DNA from: Saprolegnia diclina VS20
Lineage: Eukaryota > Oomycota > Saprolegniomycetes > Saprolegniales > Saprolegniaceae
Length of the DNA: 64,000 nucleotides
Direction of reading: 5' to 3'
Assembly (NCBI RefSeq): GCF_000281045.1
Contig: NW_008246147.1
Span: forward strand, 59,437 to 123,436
Position numbers and translations under genes: made by a program. How positions within the stretch are numbered: position 1 is the stretch's first letter; the number at the start of each line of letters is the position of its first letter. The notes under the pieces were generated by a model. It saw only the letters and a program-made list of their open reading frames with translations, was not told where the DNA came from and searched no databases. Below, piece after piece: positions 21,491 to 34,100 of this stretch.

Positions 21491-24400
21491 CTAGGGGGCG
21501 GGGGACGTCCCCGCGAGGGTCTTGAGGCGCGAGTGCAAGGACGCAAAGTTGGTGTTGCCGTCGTAGAGCCGTCGCATCGTCGGGATCTTTTTGACGACGC
21601 TCGAGGGCTCGTTGAGACCCTTGCGCCGGACGGGCAGACCCGACCGCTTCTTACTACTACTACCTTGCGTCGGTGGCTTGACGATACTTGCTGCATCGTC
21701 CACTGTCTCGACACGCGGCGTCGCCAGGGGCACCACGTTCTCCTTGTCGACGTCGAGAGGACCTCCGAGGATCTCGTTGAGGATGTCTTGGACGCCGGTC
21801 TCAATCTCTGCGTGGCCGCGGTTGCTGCACTTGGCTGCGCTGCAGGCACACTCGAGTCCGCACACGCCGCCGCGGGACCTGCACGCGCACATCTTGGTGG
21901 CGCACTTGCCTTGGCACTGGCAACAGCTCGTCGGGTCTGCTGAGACCTTGGGTTGCTTTTGGCGCGGGTGGTCCGTGTAGTCCGAGTCGTTGTCGTCTTC
22001 GTCGACCTCGGGGCCGCTCGAGATGCCGCCTTCGTCGTCGACCACCAGCGAGTTCGTGGGCATACTCGACTTCTACGGTAAGGCAGTTCATCGACCGCCT
22101 GTCGAGCCTCCGTCGTACCTTGCGCCGCTTGGTCTCGAGCTGTGCTTTCAGCGCCGCAATCTCGTCCAAGAGCTCGCGCTCGCGATTCGCTTGCTACGCG
22201 AATCGAAGTCCACCCAGTCCCTCGCACACAAGAAACGTACCATCGTGGACGCAACCGCGACCGAGTTCTCGGCGCTGGCTTGCGCCACGAGCTGCGTCTC
22301 GGCAGCGACGAGCTGTGTCTCCATGTCCTTGAGCTCGTCGCTCTGCTTGGCCGACGAGACCGCCACGTCAAAGAGGCTCCGGATGATCTTGTGGCAGCTT
22401 GCCACGTCCGGCACACAGAGCTTGCTCGCGCCGCGCTGCCGCTTCTCGACCAGCTCGAGCTTTTGCTGGAGCTTGCGGATCGTCTTGTTCTTCACGTCGA
22501 GCGCCGCTTCCAACGTGGCGCGCTTGGCGTCGTCGTCATGGCTCTCATTTGCTGGCGGCAGCTGGCTGAGCTCGAGAGCGAGGGCCTTTCGCTGGTCAAA
22601 CTCAGTTTGCACGGCGGCTTTGGCGCCCTTGATCGTGAGCGCAACATCGAGCACATCGTGTACGAGCGCCTTCTGGTCGTCGACAGCAACGATCGGACGG
22701 CTCGTGTGGAGACCCGTCTTTTGCTTCTTGTTGGCTTGGATCTTGGCGAGCTCGTCGTTCTTGCGCTTGAGGAGCGACGACTGCTTCTCAAACGTCGTCT
22801 CGAGCTTCTTGAGCTGCATGTCCTTCTTTACATCGCGGCGCTGGAGCTGCATGAGCTTGAGCTCCTGGTCGCGCTTCTCCTTCATATGGTCCTTGGCTTC
22901 CTGCGCGAGCTGTCGCCGGAGCTGCGCCTTGATCTGCTTGAGGCTCGCGAGCTCCTGCTGCAGCGACGTGATCTTGAGGAGACCTTGCGCATGCAGCTTT
23001 TGGAGCCGCTTGACTTCTTGCTCGGCGGCCGTCGCGACCGCGAGCTTGGACTTTTGACGCGACGGCGTCATGTGCGCGCACGCTTCGACCTGCGACGCGT
23101 ACTGCGCCTGGAGCGTCTGCAGTCGGACCTCGATCGAGTCGGTCGATGTCTTGGACTGCAGAGCGTTCATAATGACCTCCTTCTCGGCAATGACGCCGTC
23201 AATGTTCTACTCGCCGTCATGAGCCGACAAAGAAGCATCACAAGCTGAGTCAACCTCCATGTCGTGCATCTCGGCGGCGACAGCCTGCGAGACAGCGTCC
23301 GGGTCGTGCTCGTGGTTCTGCGCGAGGGCCTTCCACTGGTCTTTGGCCTGGCGCAGCTGGTGCAGCTGGTTCTTCAAGCTGCTCAGCTCGGCGTAGAGCT
23401 GCTTGACGTCCTACGCTGCGGTATGAGTACATCCATAGTCGTTCTCAAGAGGCAACCGCTGGGATCGCCATGACATCGCGCTGCTGGAGCAGCTGCAGCT
23501 TGAGCAGTTCGACTTGGTGGCGCAAATACACAATCTACGCTCATGATACAAGTGACCGCGGACGCGGAGCGCGAGGTACCTCGCTGTCGGCAGGGTCGCG
23601 GTTGACCACGGCCGCGTTCTGGATGCAGCGCGCTTGCTCGGCGTACCGCAGCGTGCTCGTTGTCTCGTCGAAGTTGACGTCGGCAGGGCTCACGCACGCG
23701 ATCATGACGGTCTTGCTGTTGCCGCCGAGGCTGTCTTGGAGCAGCCGCGTGAGCTTGGCTTCGCGGTACGGCGCAAAGGCGGGCTTGCCCTTCTTCTTCT
23801 CGCTGAGGCACGTAATGACCTTTCCAAGCACGAGCAGCGCCTTGTTGATGTGCACGCCTACAGATGGCTGCCATCGCCATGCTTGATGGCAGGACGAGAG
23901 GCGTACCTTCCTTGAATCGGTCGCCTTCGGTATGCGTCTTCTTGGCGCGCTCCGAGCCGGCGAGATCCACGAGGTGGAACTTGGAGAGCTTGGAGGGCTC
24001 CGTGTCGGACGCCGGGTGCTGCTGCATGGTCAGCGTGCAAATGGCGTGGGACCGGCTGCTCGTGTCGTTCATGCTTGTCGAGGCCGTCGCGCGCTGCTTG
24101 CCACCGCGCACGAGGAGGTCCTTGACGTCGTCCAGCGACGCGACCGTGTGCTCGGACAAGCCCATAACGACCACGCCTTTCTTGGGGTCGTCGCTGATGC
24201 GCAGGCTGTCGGGCGGCCCATGCGCCAGAAGATCAAACACTTCTTCGTTGAGAATCTCGAGGTACGAGAGCTTGAGCACCGTCGTCGTCATCTTCGTGTC
24301 GAGGAGCGTCGCGGCGCGGGCAAAGACGTCGGCCATGACGCTCGGGATGACGCCATTCACGCCGCTGTCAAAGTTGGTGCCCATCGTGTACGTCTTGCCC

Positions 24401-24684
24401 GAGCCGGTTTGTCCGTACGCAAAGATGGTCGCATTGTAGCCGGCGAAGAAGCCATCGAGGAGCGGCGCGGCGCTCTTGGCGTACACGTCGCCGTGGCCGA
24501 CGGCCGGGCCGAAGACGTGGTCAAAGGCAAAGGTCTTGGGCCCAAGCGAGACAGTCGTCAAGTCGAGGCTCACGGCGCTGGCGCTACCCTGGGCCTTCTC
24601 GGCGCTGCTCATCGGCCGGACGCGGACGACGACCTTGACGCCGTCGTCGGGCCGCGCTGCGCTCGCCGTCATCGTGCCACCCAA
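21491..24684 (-). CDS. KIF4: Kinesin-4 family chromokinesin (KIF4-like)
   Basis: Seven exons give 964 residues: 24684-23907, 23857-23580, 23534-23475, 23410-23255, 23206-22241, 22193-22119 and 22072-21491. Introns are 45-64 nt and the CDS is a multiple of three. The N-terminal motor (residues 10 to about 355) has the P-loop GQTGSGKT, switch [14 protein letters not shown], switch [15 protein letters not shown] and the [16 protein letters not shown] block. A long coiled coil follows (about residues 400-760). The tail is a cysteine-rich CXC-type domain ([20 protein letters not shown], then [17 protein letters not shown]), which in KIF4 binds DNA or an Fe-S cluster and chromatin. A lysine/arginine-rich end follows. 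Known role: plus-end motor on chromosome arms and the central spindle. The first Met ([15 protein letters not shown]) or the Met four codons later could be the start. Confidence 0.92.
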
Positions 24685-24704
24685 GGTTTAAAATCGAGAC
24701 TGGC

Positions 24705-24765
24705 CCGTGATTGGACAAAATTTAAATAGCCCGCCCTGCACATATCCGGAATTATCCGGAAAGAT
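24705..24765. promoter_or_regulatory. Kinesin upstream elements (CCAAT, TATTTAAA, paired TATCCGGA)
   Basis: Upstream of the kinesin start are a reverse CCAAT (GATTGG at 24709-24714), a TTTAAATAGC box at 24721-24730 and two ATCCGGA words 10 bp apart (24744-24750 and 24754-24760). The same combination of boxes occurs in other intergenic regions of the window. Confidence 0.4.
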
Positions 24766-24999
24766 TTGACAGGGCAGACAACAGCGCATCGTCACCACCT
24801 CTCCGCGTACGATTCGCAGCACCGAGAGCCAGGTTTGCGACGCCGGTCATGCCAGAGAGCTAAGAACACGAGGTGTGCCGTGAGCCCATCGAGACGCCTC
24901 GGGCCCGAGGCTAGCACACTATGGCAAGGGAATACCAATAACAAAAATTCCCTTGACCGATGGAGCAAAGTCAAATTTACCATTGTGATTGAAGTACAT

Positions 25000-25550
25000 C
25001 ATGTCTTCCGCTTGACTTGCGCCGGCGGCAAGCCACGCCCGCCAACACAGCGGCGACTGGAAAGCCTGCACGAGTTGGTTGCGTGGTGGTCAACGTGACA
25101 TTCTACCACCGGTTGGCCGCGGACGTAGAGCACAAGCACATAGCGACGGCCTCGCGCGTTCACCTTGATACCCAACGCCACTTGCACCGACGTTTCGTCC
25201 ATCCATCGAGCGAGCGTCGCTCAAACTCTCATTCTTGTAGAAGATCTCCAGCATCAAATGTCGGGTACGGCCCAGCACATCGCCGCCAACGACGAGTCCC
25301 AACGGCGTCAACGAGTCGGTGGCGTGCGGACACTGCCGGCGACGCGGCACAAGCGTCGACCCGTCGCGAGTTATTCGTCGTCAAGTTGGAAGCGAGTCAT
25401 GTCGCGCAGCTGGTAGTCGATCATGGCCATGACGCGAGTGGTCGTGGACAAACGTGTGTTTGCTGGAGGCCACCAGTCGCCCGACTACCGGAGGGTCCAT
25501 CGACGGCTCAAACACCGATTCGAGTTGACTTGATGCTACTGCGCCAGCTC
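25000..25550 (-). pseudogene. Relic of the orphan ~300-residue family
   Basis: Reverse-strand pieces match the intact gene at 20358 in the same order: FEPSMDPPVVGRLVASSKHT near 25500-25440 (intact: HEPCADDPSLGRLVVYSRYT), NESLSDARSMDG near 25215-25240 (intact: NECLSDMRSKLTRWMDG), and MDETSVQVALGIKVNARGRR with YVLVLYVRGQP near 25200-25110 (intact: MDGTSVQVALGIKIFLRDAR, YVLILHVRGQP). The pieces lie in different frames with gaps and no continuous ORF, so this is a decayed copy. It sits between the kinesin promoter and the LRR-like gene. Confidence 0.7.
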
Positions 25551-25703
25551 ATCGCCCAGCCCCAATGAGCTCTCTAATGCTACTACTGTAGCTAAACCGT
25601 AACAGCGTGTCAGTGATCAACCTCGAGATTGTTTGGGGGCGTCAGCTCTGCCTAGCCCTTGCAGCTCGCTCAGAGTGTACGTGCGTATTCGCGGCGTATC
25701 GCC

Positions 25704-27362
25704 ATGTTTGGCCAGACCGGTAGGCGCTTCGAGCAAAATCCAAATGGTTTTGAGATTTTGAGATTGAGGCGCGAGAATGAGTTGCGTGCGTTCAGCTTTA
25801 GCATCAGTTTCATTTTAGCAGCATATACAATATGGAAACCGATTTCAAAACACCCAACCAAGCCGCACCAAAGAGTCGATGAGCCGGCCTCGCCGACGGT
25901 CCTGCACTTGGACCACGTGCTCACGAGCATCGTCCAGTGCATCGCAGCGCCATGCACGGTCCACGCCTTTCTATCGGCGCTGCCGGCCTCTGCGCGCAGC
26001 CCGCCGCTGGCCGCGCTGCACGAGCTGCTCGACCACCCGCTGCGCATGACACGGATTTCTTTTGGCTGCGAGCAGCGTGCGAGGAGCCGCATGTGGCCTC
26101 TGCTGGATCTGGAGGAGCTCACGCCCGCGGCTACCGCTCTCTTGCGCGACGCGATGCCGGTCATTCCGGCGGCCGCCGGCTCCAACAGCAGCGACGGTGT
26201 GCCACCCGATGTCGACGCCTTGGCGTGGCTTCAACTGTGGAGCACCAAGCTCACGCGCTATACGCACAGGTACCCTCAAGATCTATGGGACCTGCCGCGC
26301 TGCTGTGCGATCTTGCGCGAGTGCATTCACCTGACGGACGTCGATCTACCAAATTACACGTCGGTCCTTGAGGCCGTCACGACACCCGCGCACCGCGTCG
26401 CATCCATCACAACGCCATGCATCGAGACGGACACGAGCTTCCTCATGGCCTTGGGCCGATGGCTCGAGTCGAAGCACGCCTCGTCCTTGACGCTCGAATA
26501 CCAACACACCGATCACCGAGCCGCAATCAGCGCGGCGCTGGCGCCAATGCTCGCCAAGACAACGTCGCTTAAGCGTGTAATACTGTACAGTAGCGCGCCC
26601 GGAGTTGTCGCACCCCTCGTCGCCGTCGCGCCGTCGTTCAAGCGCCTGAAGCAATTGGACATCTCGGTGGACGAGGCCGACAAGGCCGCGTTGGTGCAGT
26701 TTCTGCAGCGTCTCAACAGCGCCAAGCTGTCGTCGCTGCGCGTCGTCTGCGAAGAAATGAACCTCAGCCCGCTCTTGCGCGTTCTGGCCACGTTCCTAGC
26801 GCTGACGTTCCTCGAGCTCCGAGACGGCTACTTCGTGTCGAACGTGCTCCCAGCCGCCGGAGGTTTGTTTCCGCCGACGCTCCGGCACCTCGTTCTCGAC
26901 AGCACGCGCTTCAACGCAGACTCCTGGCGCGTCTTCGCCGCCCACGTCCCGCCCACGTGTGTTCTCGAGGATCTCTCGATTCAATTTTGCTTGCTGAGCA
27001 CCAGCGTGTTCTAGGCCATGATCGTCTCGTTGGGCGACTGGATTCGCCGGGGCCTCCGGCAGATCACCTTTCAAGAGTCGTACCTCGGGGACGAAAAAAT
27101 CGAGGCGCTCGCGACGGCGCTGTCGCACGCAGCGAGTCCCGTCGGCGTCGTCATCGATATCGACGACACAGATCTCTCCCGGTCCACGTTTGTCCACGTC
27201 GACCGCGCCCTTGCCACCTGCCGTGGCATCTCGATCGCACTCTCGCCGCTACGGGGGCTCTTCAACCCCCAGCCTCCGATTCGATATGTCAAGCACCGCT
27301 ATGAACACGACGGAGACCGCGTCCGCCGTATCGTGCTTGAGAGTCCCGCGCTCACCGCCTAA
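25704..27362 (+). pseudogene. LRR/F-box-like gene interrupted by one in-frame stop
   Basis: An open frame runs from ATG 25704 (MFGQTGRRFEQN) to TAG at 27012-27014. After a single codon the same frame continues for 115 codons to TAA at 27360-27362 (MIVSLGDWIRRGLRQITFQE onward). Composition and leucine periodicity carry across the stop, and together they make about 551 residues. The N-terminal part (LHLDHVLTSIVQCIAAPCTV, HAFLSALPASA) resembles an F-box-like helix bundle. The rest shows irregular LRR-type units (LKQLDISVDEADKAALVQFL, LTFLELRDGYFV, LRHLVLDSTRFNADSWRVFA, LEDLSIQFCLL). It could be a young pseudogene, a polymorphic null allele, a read-through gene or a base-call error. The first ~60 codons are poor in homology and the true start could involve an intron. 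Confidence 0.6.
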
Positions 27363-28116
27363 GAATCCAATCAGAAACGATCTGTCTTAGTCCGTTGAGT
27401 TTGAGGGTTTGGGGAAGACGCCATATTCCTAACCCCTGTCAAGAGCTGGCCAACGCAAAACTCGGTATGGATAGGACCAAGCCTAGATATGCAAAGCAAG
27501 ACAGAGACTAGCTTTCGAGTAGCCATCGGCGTTGATCTATCAATGTATCAATACAAGCTAAAACGCCATGAACGACTTGGCACTGCGTCGGACGACTCGA
27601 GGGCAGCATTCGGATGCCATCGTCACGTCGTTGCGATCGCGCCGCTCGACATGTGACCTGGAAATAGCTTGTAGAAGACGAACATGACCAAAGCCGCGTG
27701 AACATCGACTTGCGCTTCGTGCGTACCGTCTTGCGGGACCCGCGCGCGCGATCGGTGTTGTGAGCAAAAACGTCGGAAAATGCTGGGATTATTTTCAACG
27801 GCCCACTACAAGTCGCTAGTGATGGAGAGAGGCTGAACGTGCTGATTTGCGGCGTCCCTAGGCACTGGGTGATTTTTCAATGAATTGATTTGAATAAAAT
27901 GGCATTTTCAAGAGAAACTCTGGGTTCAACATCGCAATATTCATTTAATTCAAGTCATGGAAGGTCGAAACCCGTCTTGAAGCATGCTCAGCGGCAATCG
28001 TTCGGCATTCACTGTGTAGACTTCCAATGGCCCCGTGAACGGTCGCCTGGGCTTGGAGCTTGCCTTGTGTGCGCCACTGACGCGGTCAAACCACTCGTTC
28101 TGGAGAAGTGGGTTTT
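27363..28116. other. Intergenic, nothing recognised
   Basis: About 750 bp between the 3' ends of the LRR-like gene and the giant ankyrin gene; AT-richer near 27880-27960. Only short ORFs without recognisable content are present. Confidence 0.45.
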
Positions 28117-31100
28117 CTACGAGAACGCTTGAGCTTTGGAGGACGCATCGTCGCGCGCACCGTCGTATTCGACCCAGAGCTTGAGCGACGGGGCAAAGTA
28201 CCCGTCGAGGGCACTGATTTCGGCGCCGTACCGTTGCAAGAGCGCAATCACCTCTACATCGTTTTGACATGAGACGTCGTCTCATCTCCCGTCATGGTCG
28301 CACCGCGTTGCCCAAAGGCAAAGGCGTACACGAGGGCCGGCCCTTCGTCGACGCGGTACCCGAGGATCGACTCGCCGCCTCTGAGCACGAGGTACTCGAC
28401 GAGCCTTGCTCGGCCGAAAATACACGCATGCTGGAGTACGGTCGCAAACTGAAAGGCAAACTCGGCCGGCGACAAGAGCGCTGCTGCGATGGATCTAAGG
28501 CCGCCACGTCATGAAACCGTCGATACTTTGATACATTCTTGATACAATGTACCCGGACGACCCGAACCGCTCCCAGTGCCGGAGAAGACAGAGCGTCATA
28601 TCCTCGAGGCCCCGTAGCGCACTGTGTTGGATGGCGGCATCGATAAAGTCCCGGAAGAACGGTGTCTTGTCAATCGGGTGCACGAGGTCGCAGTTGCAGA
28701 GAGCGTCAACGATCGACACGTGGTTGAGGGCCACGGCCTGCATGAAGATGCGTTGGCGCGTCTCGAGGCCGCCGTCGCAGAGCAGCGGAATGAACCGAAG
28801 GAGCCGTAAGACGGTTGCTACCGTGGTGTCGATCCCGAGACGCGTAGCTGCTTCGAGCAGTGACGTCCTGGGCGTCACCCAGACCGCCAAGGTGGCTGGC
28901 GCCGCACGAAGCAGCGCCACCTCGACAACAGGGGCCGTCGCGTTGGCGTGAAGCGCCGCGCGGAACCAGCCGGGCAGCGGGTTCCAAGATAGCAGCGTTG
29001 CAATCACAAAGGGCTCCTCGACGAGGCGGTTTTGTATCGGACTCTGAACGTCGGCGCCGTGCTGTCCGAGGAGCTCAACGACATCGAGGTGCCCCAGCAT
29101 GAGCGCATAATGCAGCGGGAGACAGCCATCTACCACAGAAAATGTAAGGAACCCGAAGGAACAAGCGTAGACCGTACGGCTATCGGCGACGTTGACGAGC
29201 GAGATGCACGCGGGAGTGGTGGACAGGAGGTCTAGCGCGTTGAAAAGGGCGGCAAAGTGCGCGAGGGTCCGTCCGTCCGATGAGCGCAGCTGCTGAATGT
29301 GCGCCGACGAGAGATTGAGCGTTGTGAGAAGCCACGCCACGACCTTGAAGTGCCCGCCGTCGGCGGCAATCAGCACGACCGAGATACCGTCGGTCGCGAC
29401 CAGCGTCTCGGGTGGTGGCTACGACACGGTTTCTATTCAAAAGCATAGTTCATGCGCTGAGACAGCACCTGCTGCAGGACGAGGCGCACGACGACTGGCA
29501 AATGGTTGCCCTTGGCCGCTTCCAAGACCGGCGTCCAGCCTCGGGCGTTCCGAAGAGTACCCGCCGACGATCCAGCGTGTTGCAGAGCTTCGACGATGAC
29601 CACGTGCCCTCGCTTCGCCGCGATGTGAAGCGCTATGCATCATGTCGTCGGTCGTCTTATGTAACAACCCGTCTACCTGTGTTGCCGTCCCGATCTGGTG
29701 CATCCAAGATCGACTGGAGCTGCGTTGGGCCGACGCGTTGCCAGAGCTGCAGCAAACCGAGATCGCCAAGGTGCGCGATAAGGTGCAGCGGCGTCTGTCC
29801 CCGCTTGTCATGGACGAGCGCGGCCCCTGTCTTAACACATGACATCGAAATACGCAGATCAACCAAGACGGACCTTGCTGCAGAAGACGCTGGACCACCG
29901 TAGCCTGGCCGTGCAGCACGGCGTAGTGCAGTAGCGAGCTGCCTGCACTCGCAGTCGTCGAGTCCAGTTGGCGCAACAGCGGCAGCTGAAAGGCTTGCAA
30001 CAGGTGCAGTACAATGTTGTACCACTGAGCGTGAGCGGCGAAGAGAACGAAGCCCGCGACAAGGTCCACGGGCGTCGACAGCGGCAGCTGCGGCAAGAGC
30101 CCTTCGACCATATCGCGACTCGCTTGCTTCCAGTTTGTCATTGCGCTCTGAAGCGCCGGCCACACCTCGCGATGGTCCACGGGGGCCTTGGCCTACACTG
30201 CGCATGAGCCTCATCGCCACCGAAGGTGCATCGTGTACGGCTAGAAGGAGTTGAATCGCCGCCGCATTGTTGGTTCGAATGGCTGCGGTGTAGTACGCGT
30301 GGCCAGCAAAGCTGATAAATTGCACCGGAATCGGCTCCTTGGGGACGGCGACTTGAAACAAAAAGGCCAGCGTTGATACATTGATAGTCACGCTTTGGGT
30401 CGATGCCTTGACGACGGCTTCTTTTTGCGTCGGTGTGAGGCGCGGCCATATATTCTGTACGATGCGCGTACTTTGCATATCGTTTTGCTTGGCCGCCAGC
30501 GTCCACGGGCTCTCGCCGGCATTGTTGACCGTCTCCAGCGGCGCCCCGGCGGCGACGAGTGCCGAGACCGTCGCTTCGTCGCGGGTCGCCACCACAAGGT
30601 GCAGCAGCGTGTCGTTAGTCTCGTTGGTAGGGTGCGCCAGCGCATGCCCGACGTAGCACTGGACAATGCGGTGAATGGTTCGTTGGTGCTGGAGCGCACG
30701 CGTGCCATAGCTGGAGAACGCCGAGAGGTTGCGCCACGTACACGTTTCAAATCCCGCGACCCGGAGCGCGTCTGTGGCGTCGACCGAGTGCGACGGCCAT
30801 AAAAAGGCGTTGAGCGACCGGGCGCGCGCTTGAAGCTGCTGGACGTTGGGTCGTATCGGTCGACAGCGGCCGTGGGCAGCCGGCGCCCCGGTACCCCGCT
30901 GCACGAGGGCCGGGAGCACCGACTGCGTCGGCGGCAGCGCCAAGACCAATGCTACAAAGGCATCGAGCGCCATGTGGGCACCGGCGTACCAGATCGGCGT
31001 TCGCGATGGCATGTTGGCGACGACAAGGTCCGGCGGGACGCCAAAGCTATGCACGAGCTTTTGAACGATGGCAACTTGGTTGGCGGCGGCGGCCCGGTGG

Positions 31101-34100
31101 AGCACAAGGCTGCAGGACGCGGCCCGACGAATCCACGTGGCGTACGGCTCGACACTGGCCTCTTGTAGAAGCAAGCAGTGTGACACGACGTCCCATAACT
31201 CGCGCGACGACGCCAAAATAAACGCTTGCAAAAGATGGTCAAACGTGGCGCCCCGGAGCGCCGACCACGACGGCAGCAGGGTGCGCAACACCGGAAGCGG
31301 CTCGCAACCTTGCAGTGCTGCAATGACCGTCGCAATTGTCGGAAGGCAGTGCGGGAGGAGTAGACATACCGCGTCGTTGTCGCTTGCGAAGGCTGCGTGG
31401 TCGAGGGCCGTGCACCCGCCGCTGTCGAGAGCAGCGAGGCGTGACACGCGTTCGTCACTCGTCTCATTTGGCATCGGCTGCAACAAGAGCGTGAGCAGCG
31501 ACGTTTTGCCATCGCACGTTTGTGGCAGGCGCGCAGCGGTCGCAAGCGGTAGGTGCGGCGCGCGCAGTCCCGTCAGCGACGGCACGGTGGCGACGAGCCA
31601 AGTCACAACGTCATACTGCTCGTGTTGAAGCGCCAGCGTGAGCGGCGTGTGCCCCGACGCAGCAACGTCTTGCAGCGAGAGCCCGGCGCGGTGGTACACT
31701 TGCAACAGCGGTAGGCACCCGCGTTGACAGGCGATGTGCACAGCAGGCACGCCCGATGCGAGGCTCAGGCGGAGGTGGTGCACCATGTTGGTGTAGGCCC
31801 CCGCAAGGGAACGTAGCGACGGGGATCGAAGCGACGCCAGTTGCATCCAACCATTGAGGTGCGATTGCATCGGATGCACGTGCCTTGTCCGAGACGTTGT
31901 GGTCGTCGACGCGCCGAGAAGATACAGTTTGGCGGCCGTCACGTGTTGCCCGCGCACAAAGGCAAAGTAGAGAGGCGCTGCGTTCACGTAGCGACTGCGG
32001 ACGACGAGGCCGTCGACGTCGACGCCGTTCGACGCCAAGAGGCCCACCAAACTGGCTTGGCCCGCGGCGGCCGCGAGGTGCATCGCACCAAGTGTCGGTC
32101 CTGCAGCGTTGGCACCTATATCATTATGGGCGTTTGGACCGCGATCGTGTGTAGTGCGTACGGGGAAACTCGATGCGGCGGTGCGTCAAGAGGCTGGTGG
32201 CGACCGACCAAAAGCCGACTTGACACGCTCGCGTGATCTCTTCCGCGGTCACGTGCAGCTTGAGCGTCTGCTCGATCTGGATGAGCTTGTCCGTGAGCAG
32301 CAGCGCCATGTCGTACAGCGTCTGCCACTGGCGCCTACCATCTTTCATGTCGAAACCGTGTCTTTGCGAGCAGCGACAAGTACCGCATGGCTTGTTCGTG
32401 GTGCGTAGTGTACATGGAGGCGGCAAGGCCATCGGACGCTGCCTCGTCGATCGTCTCGTCGTACGTGTGTTCTTGGAACGATGCGGGAGCTGCGTGCAGT
32501 GCCAGCGCCAGCGGCCCGCCGTGGCCCACCGCTGGCGACGTCCACATCATCCCAAACCACTGTCGTGTTGGCAGCAGTGGCAACCAGAGATTGACGTCCG
32601 CCCCGTGCTGCAGCAAGTACTGTACCAGCTCGATCGAGCCCGACCGAACCGCAAAGCACAGCGGCGACTCGTCCGTGACACACGCATGCAGCGTCGCACC
32701 GCGCGATAAGAGCAGCTGCACCGTGCTGAGGTGGCCGCGAAGACAGGCCATGTGCAGGGCCGAGTCGGCGGTCGCGCAGCTTGCGTGCAGCGTGTCGAAC
32801 GGGACGCTTTCGAGGAGCACATCAAGCAGCGCATCGTGGCCGTGGAACGCAGCACATGGGATCGGGCGCTGATGCAAAGCATTCGCAATGTGCACGTTGG
32901 CACCGTACGCGAGGAGCGTGCGGACCACCGCGAGTGACGTCGACGACGCCTGGCAACACCGCTGCACCTCGGCCATGAGAAGCGTGTTGCCTGCCTCGTC
33001 GGTGGTTTCCAGCGCCAAGCGCTTGTGCTCCGCGAGAAGCTCCAGGACGCGCACCGCCATCGACGGCGCATGTGCGAGTTTGTGTAGCGCGAGATGGGCC
33101 AAAAGCAACGGCGTCGCCTCGCTTTTGCTCATATGCTCGAGCAGAACCGTCAGAAGGCCATGGTACCGGTGGTGCGTTGCCTCGAGGATCGCTGGGTCGA
33201 CGTCAAATGTGGCGACCTTCCACCCGTGCAAGAGCGTCTCGATCGGAGTTGGGGTCTTGTCATTGTTGATCGGTCGCTTGAGAAACTGCCCGAGGCGGTG
33301 CGGACGCCGACGCTTTTGCGGGACAAGAGGCGGGTGCGCTTGCGTCTCGACGGCGTGCTGGACCAAGAGGGCACGCGCCACCGCGACGTTGCCAAGCACG
33401 CAGGCGAGGTGCAAGGGCGTATTCCCAAAGATGTCTCGGGTGCGATGCTCGTGGCCAAGCATGTACTGGCAAATGAGGAGCGCGATCGACGTCTTCTCGT
33501 GCTCGATCGCCACATGCAGCGCAGTCTTGCCGTTGACGTCGGCCACGTTTATGAGTCGCGGGTACTTGAAGAGAAGGCACTCGGCGATCCGGTCAAACCC
33601 GCGGGCCGCCGCTTTGTGCAGAGCCGTGGCACCCCGTTGGTTGGCGATGAACACGTCGGCGCCCTGCCGCACGAGGTAGTCGACGACGTTGTACCGGCCG
33701 CGCTCGGTTGCTTCGAGGAGCGCGGTGGACTGCAGAATCTCGAGCTGCACGTTCAGGTGCGGGATCTTCTTGCTCTCAAGCAGGTGTTGGATTCGAGGCA
33801 CAAGGCCGGCGCGCGCGGCTTCAAACACCGAGCCAAAGACGCGCTCCTCCATCGCATACACCGAGTGTCCGTAGATGTCCTGTGCATGCCACCACGCCGG
33901 CGGCGTCCGGTCCCACAAGAGATCGACAACTTGTTCACCGTTCTCGTACCGGGCAAAGATGCCGTTGGAGATGTCATACTGCGTCGCCACGTGCAAGAGT
34001 GCGAGGTGCAACGGTAGCTGGTGGTGCACGTTGAGCGCCGTGGGCGACGCACCGTGGGCAAGGAGCCGGCTCACGGCCTTGAGCCGCCCATAGCTTGCGG

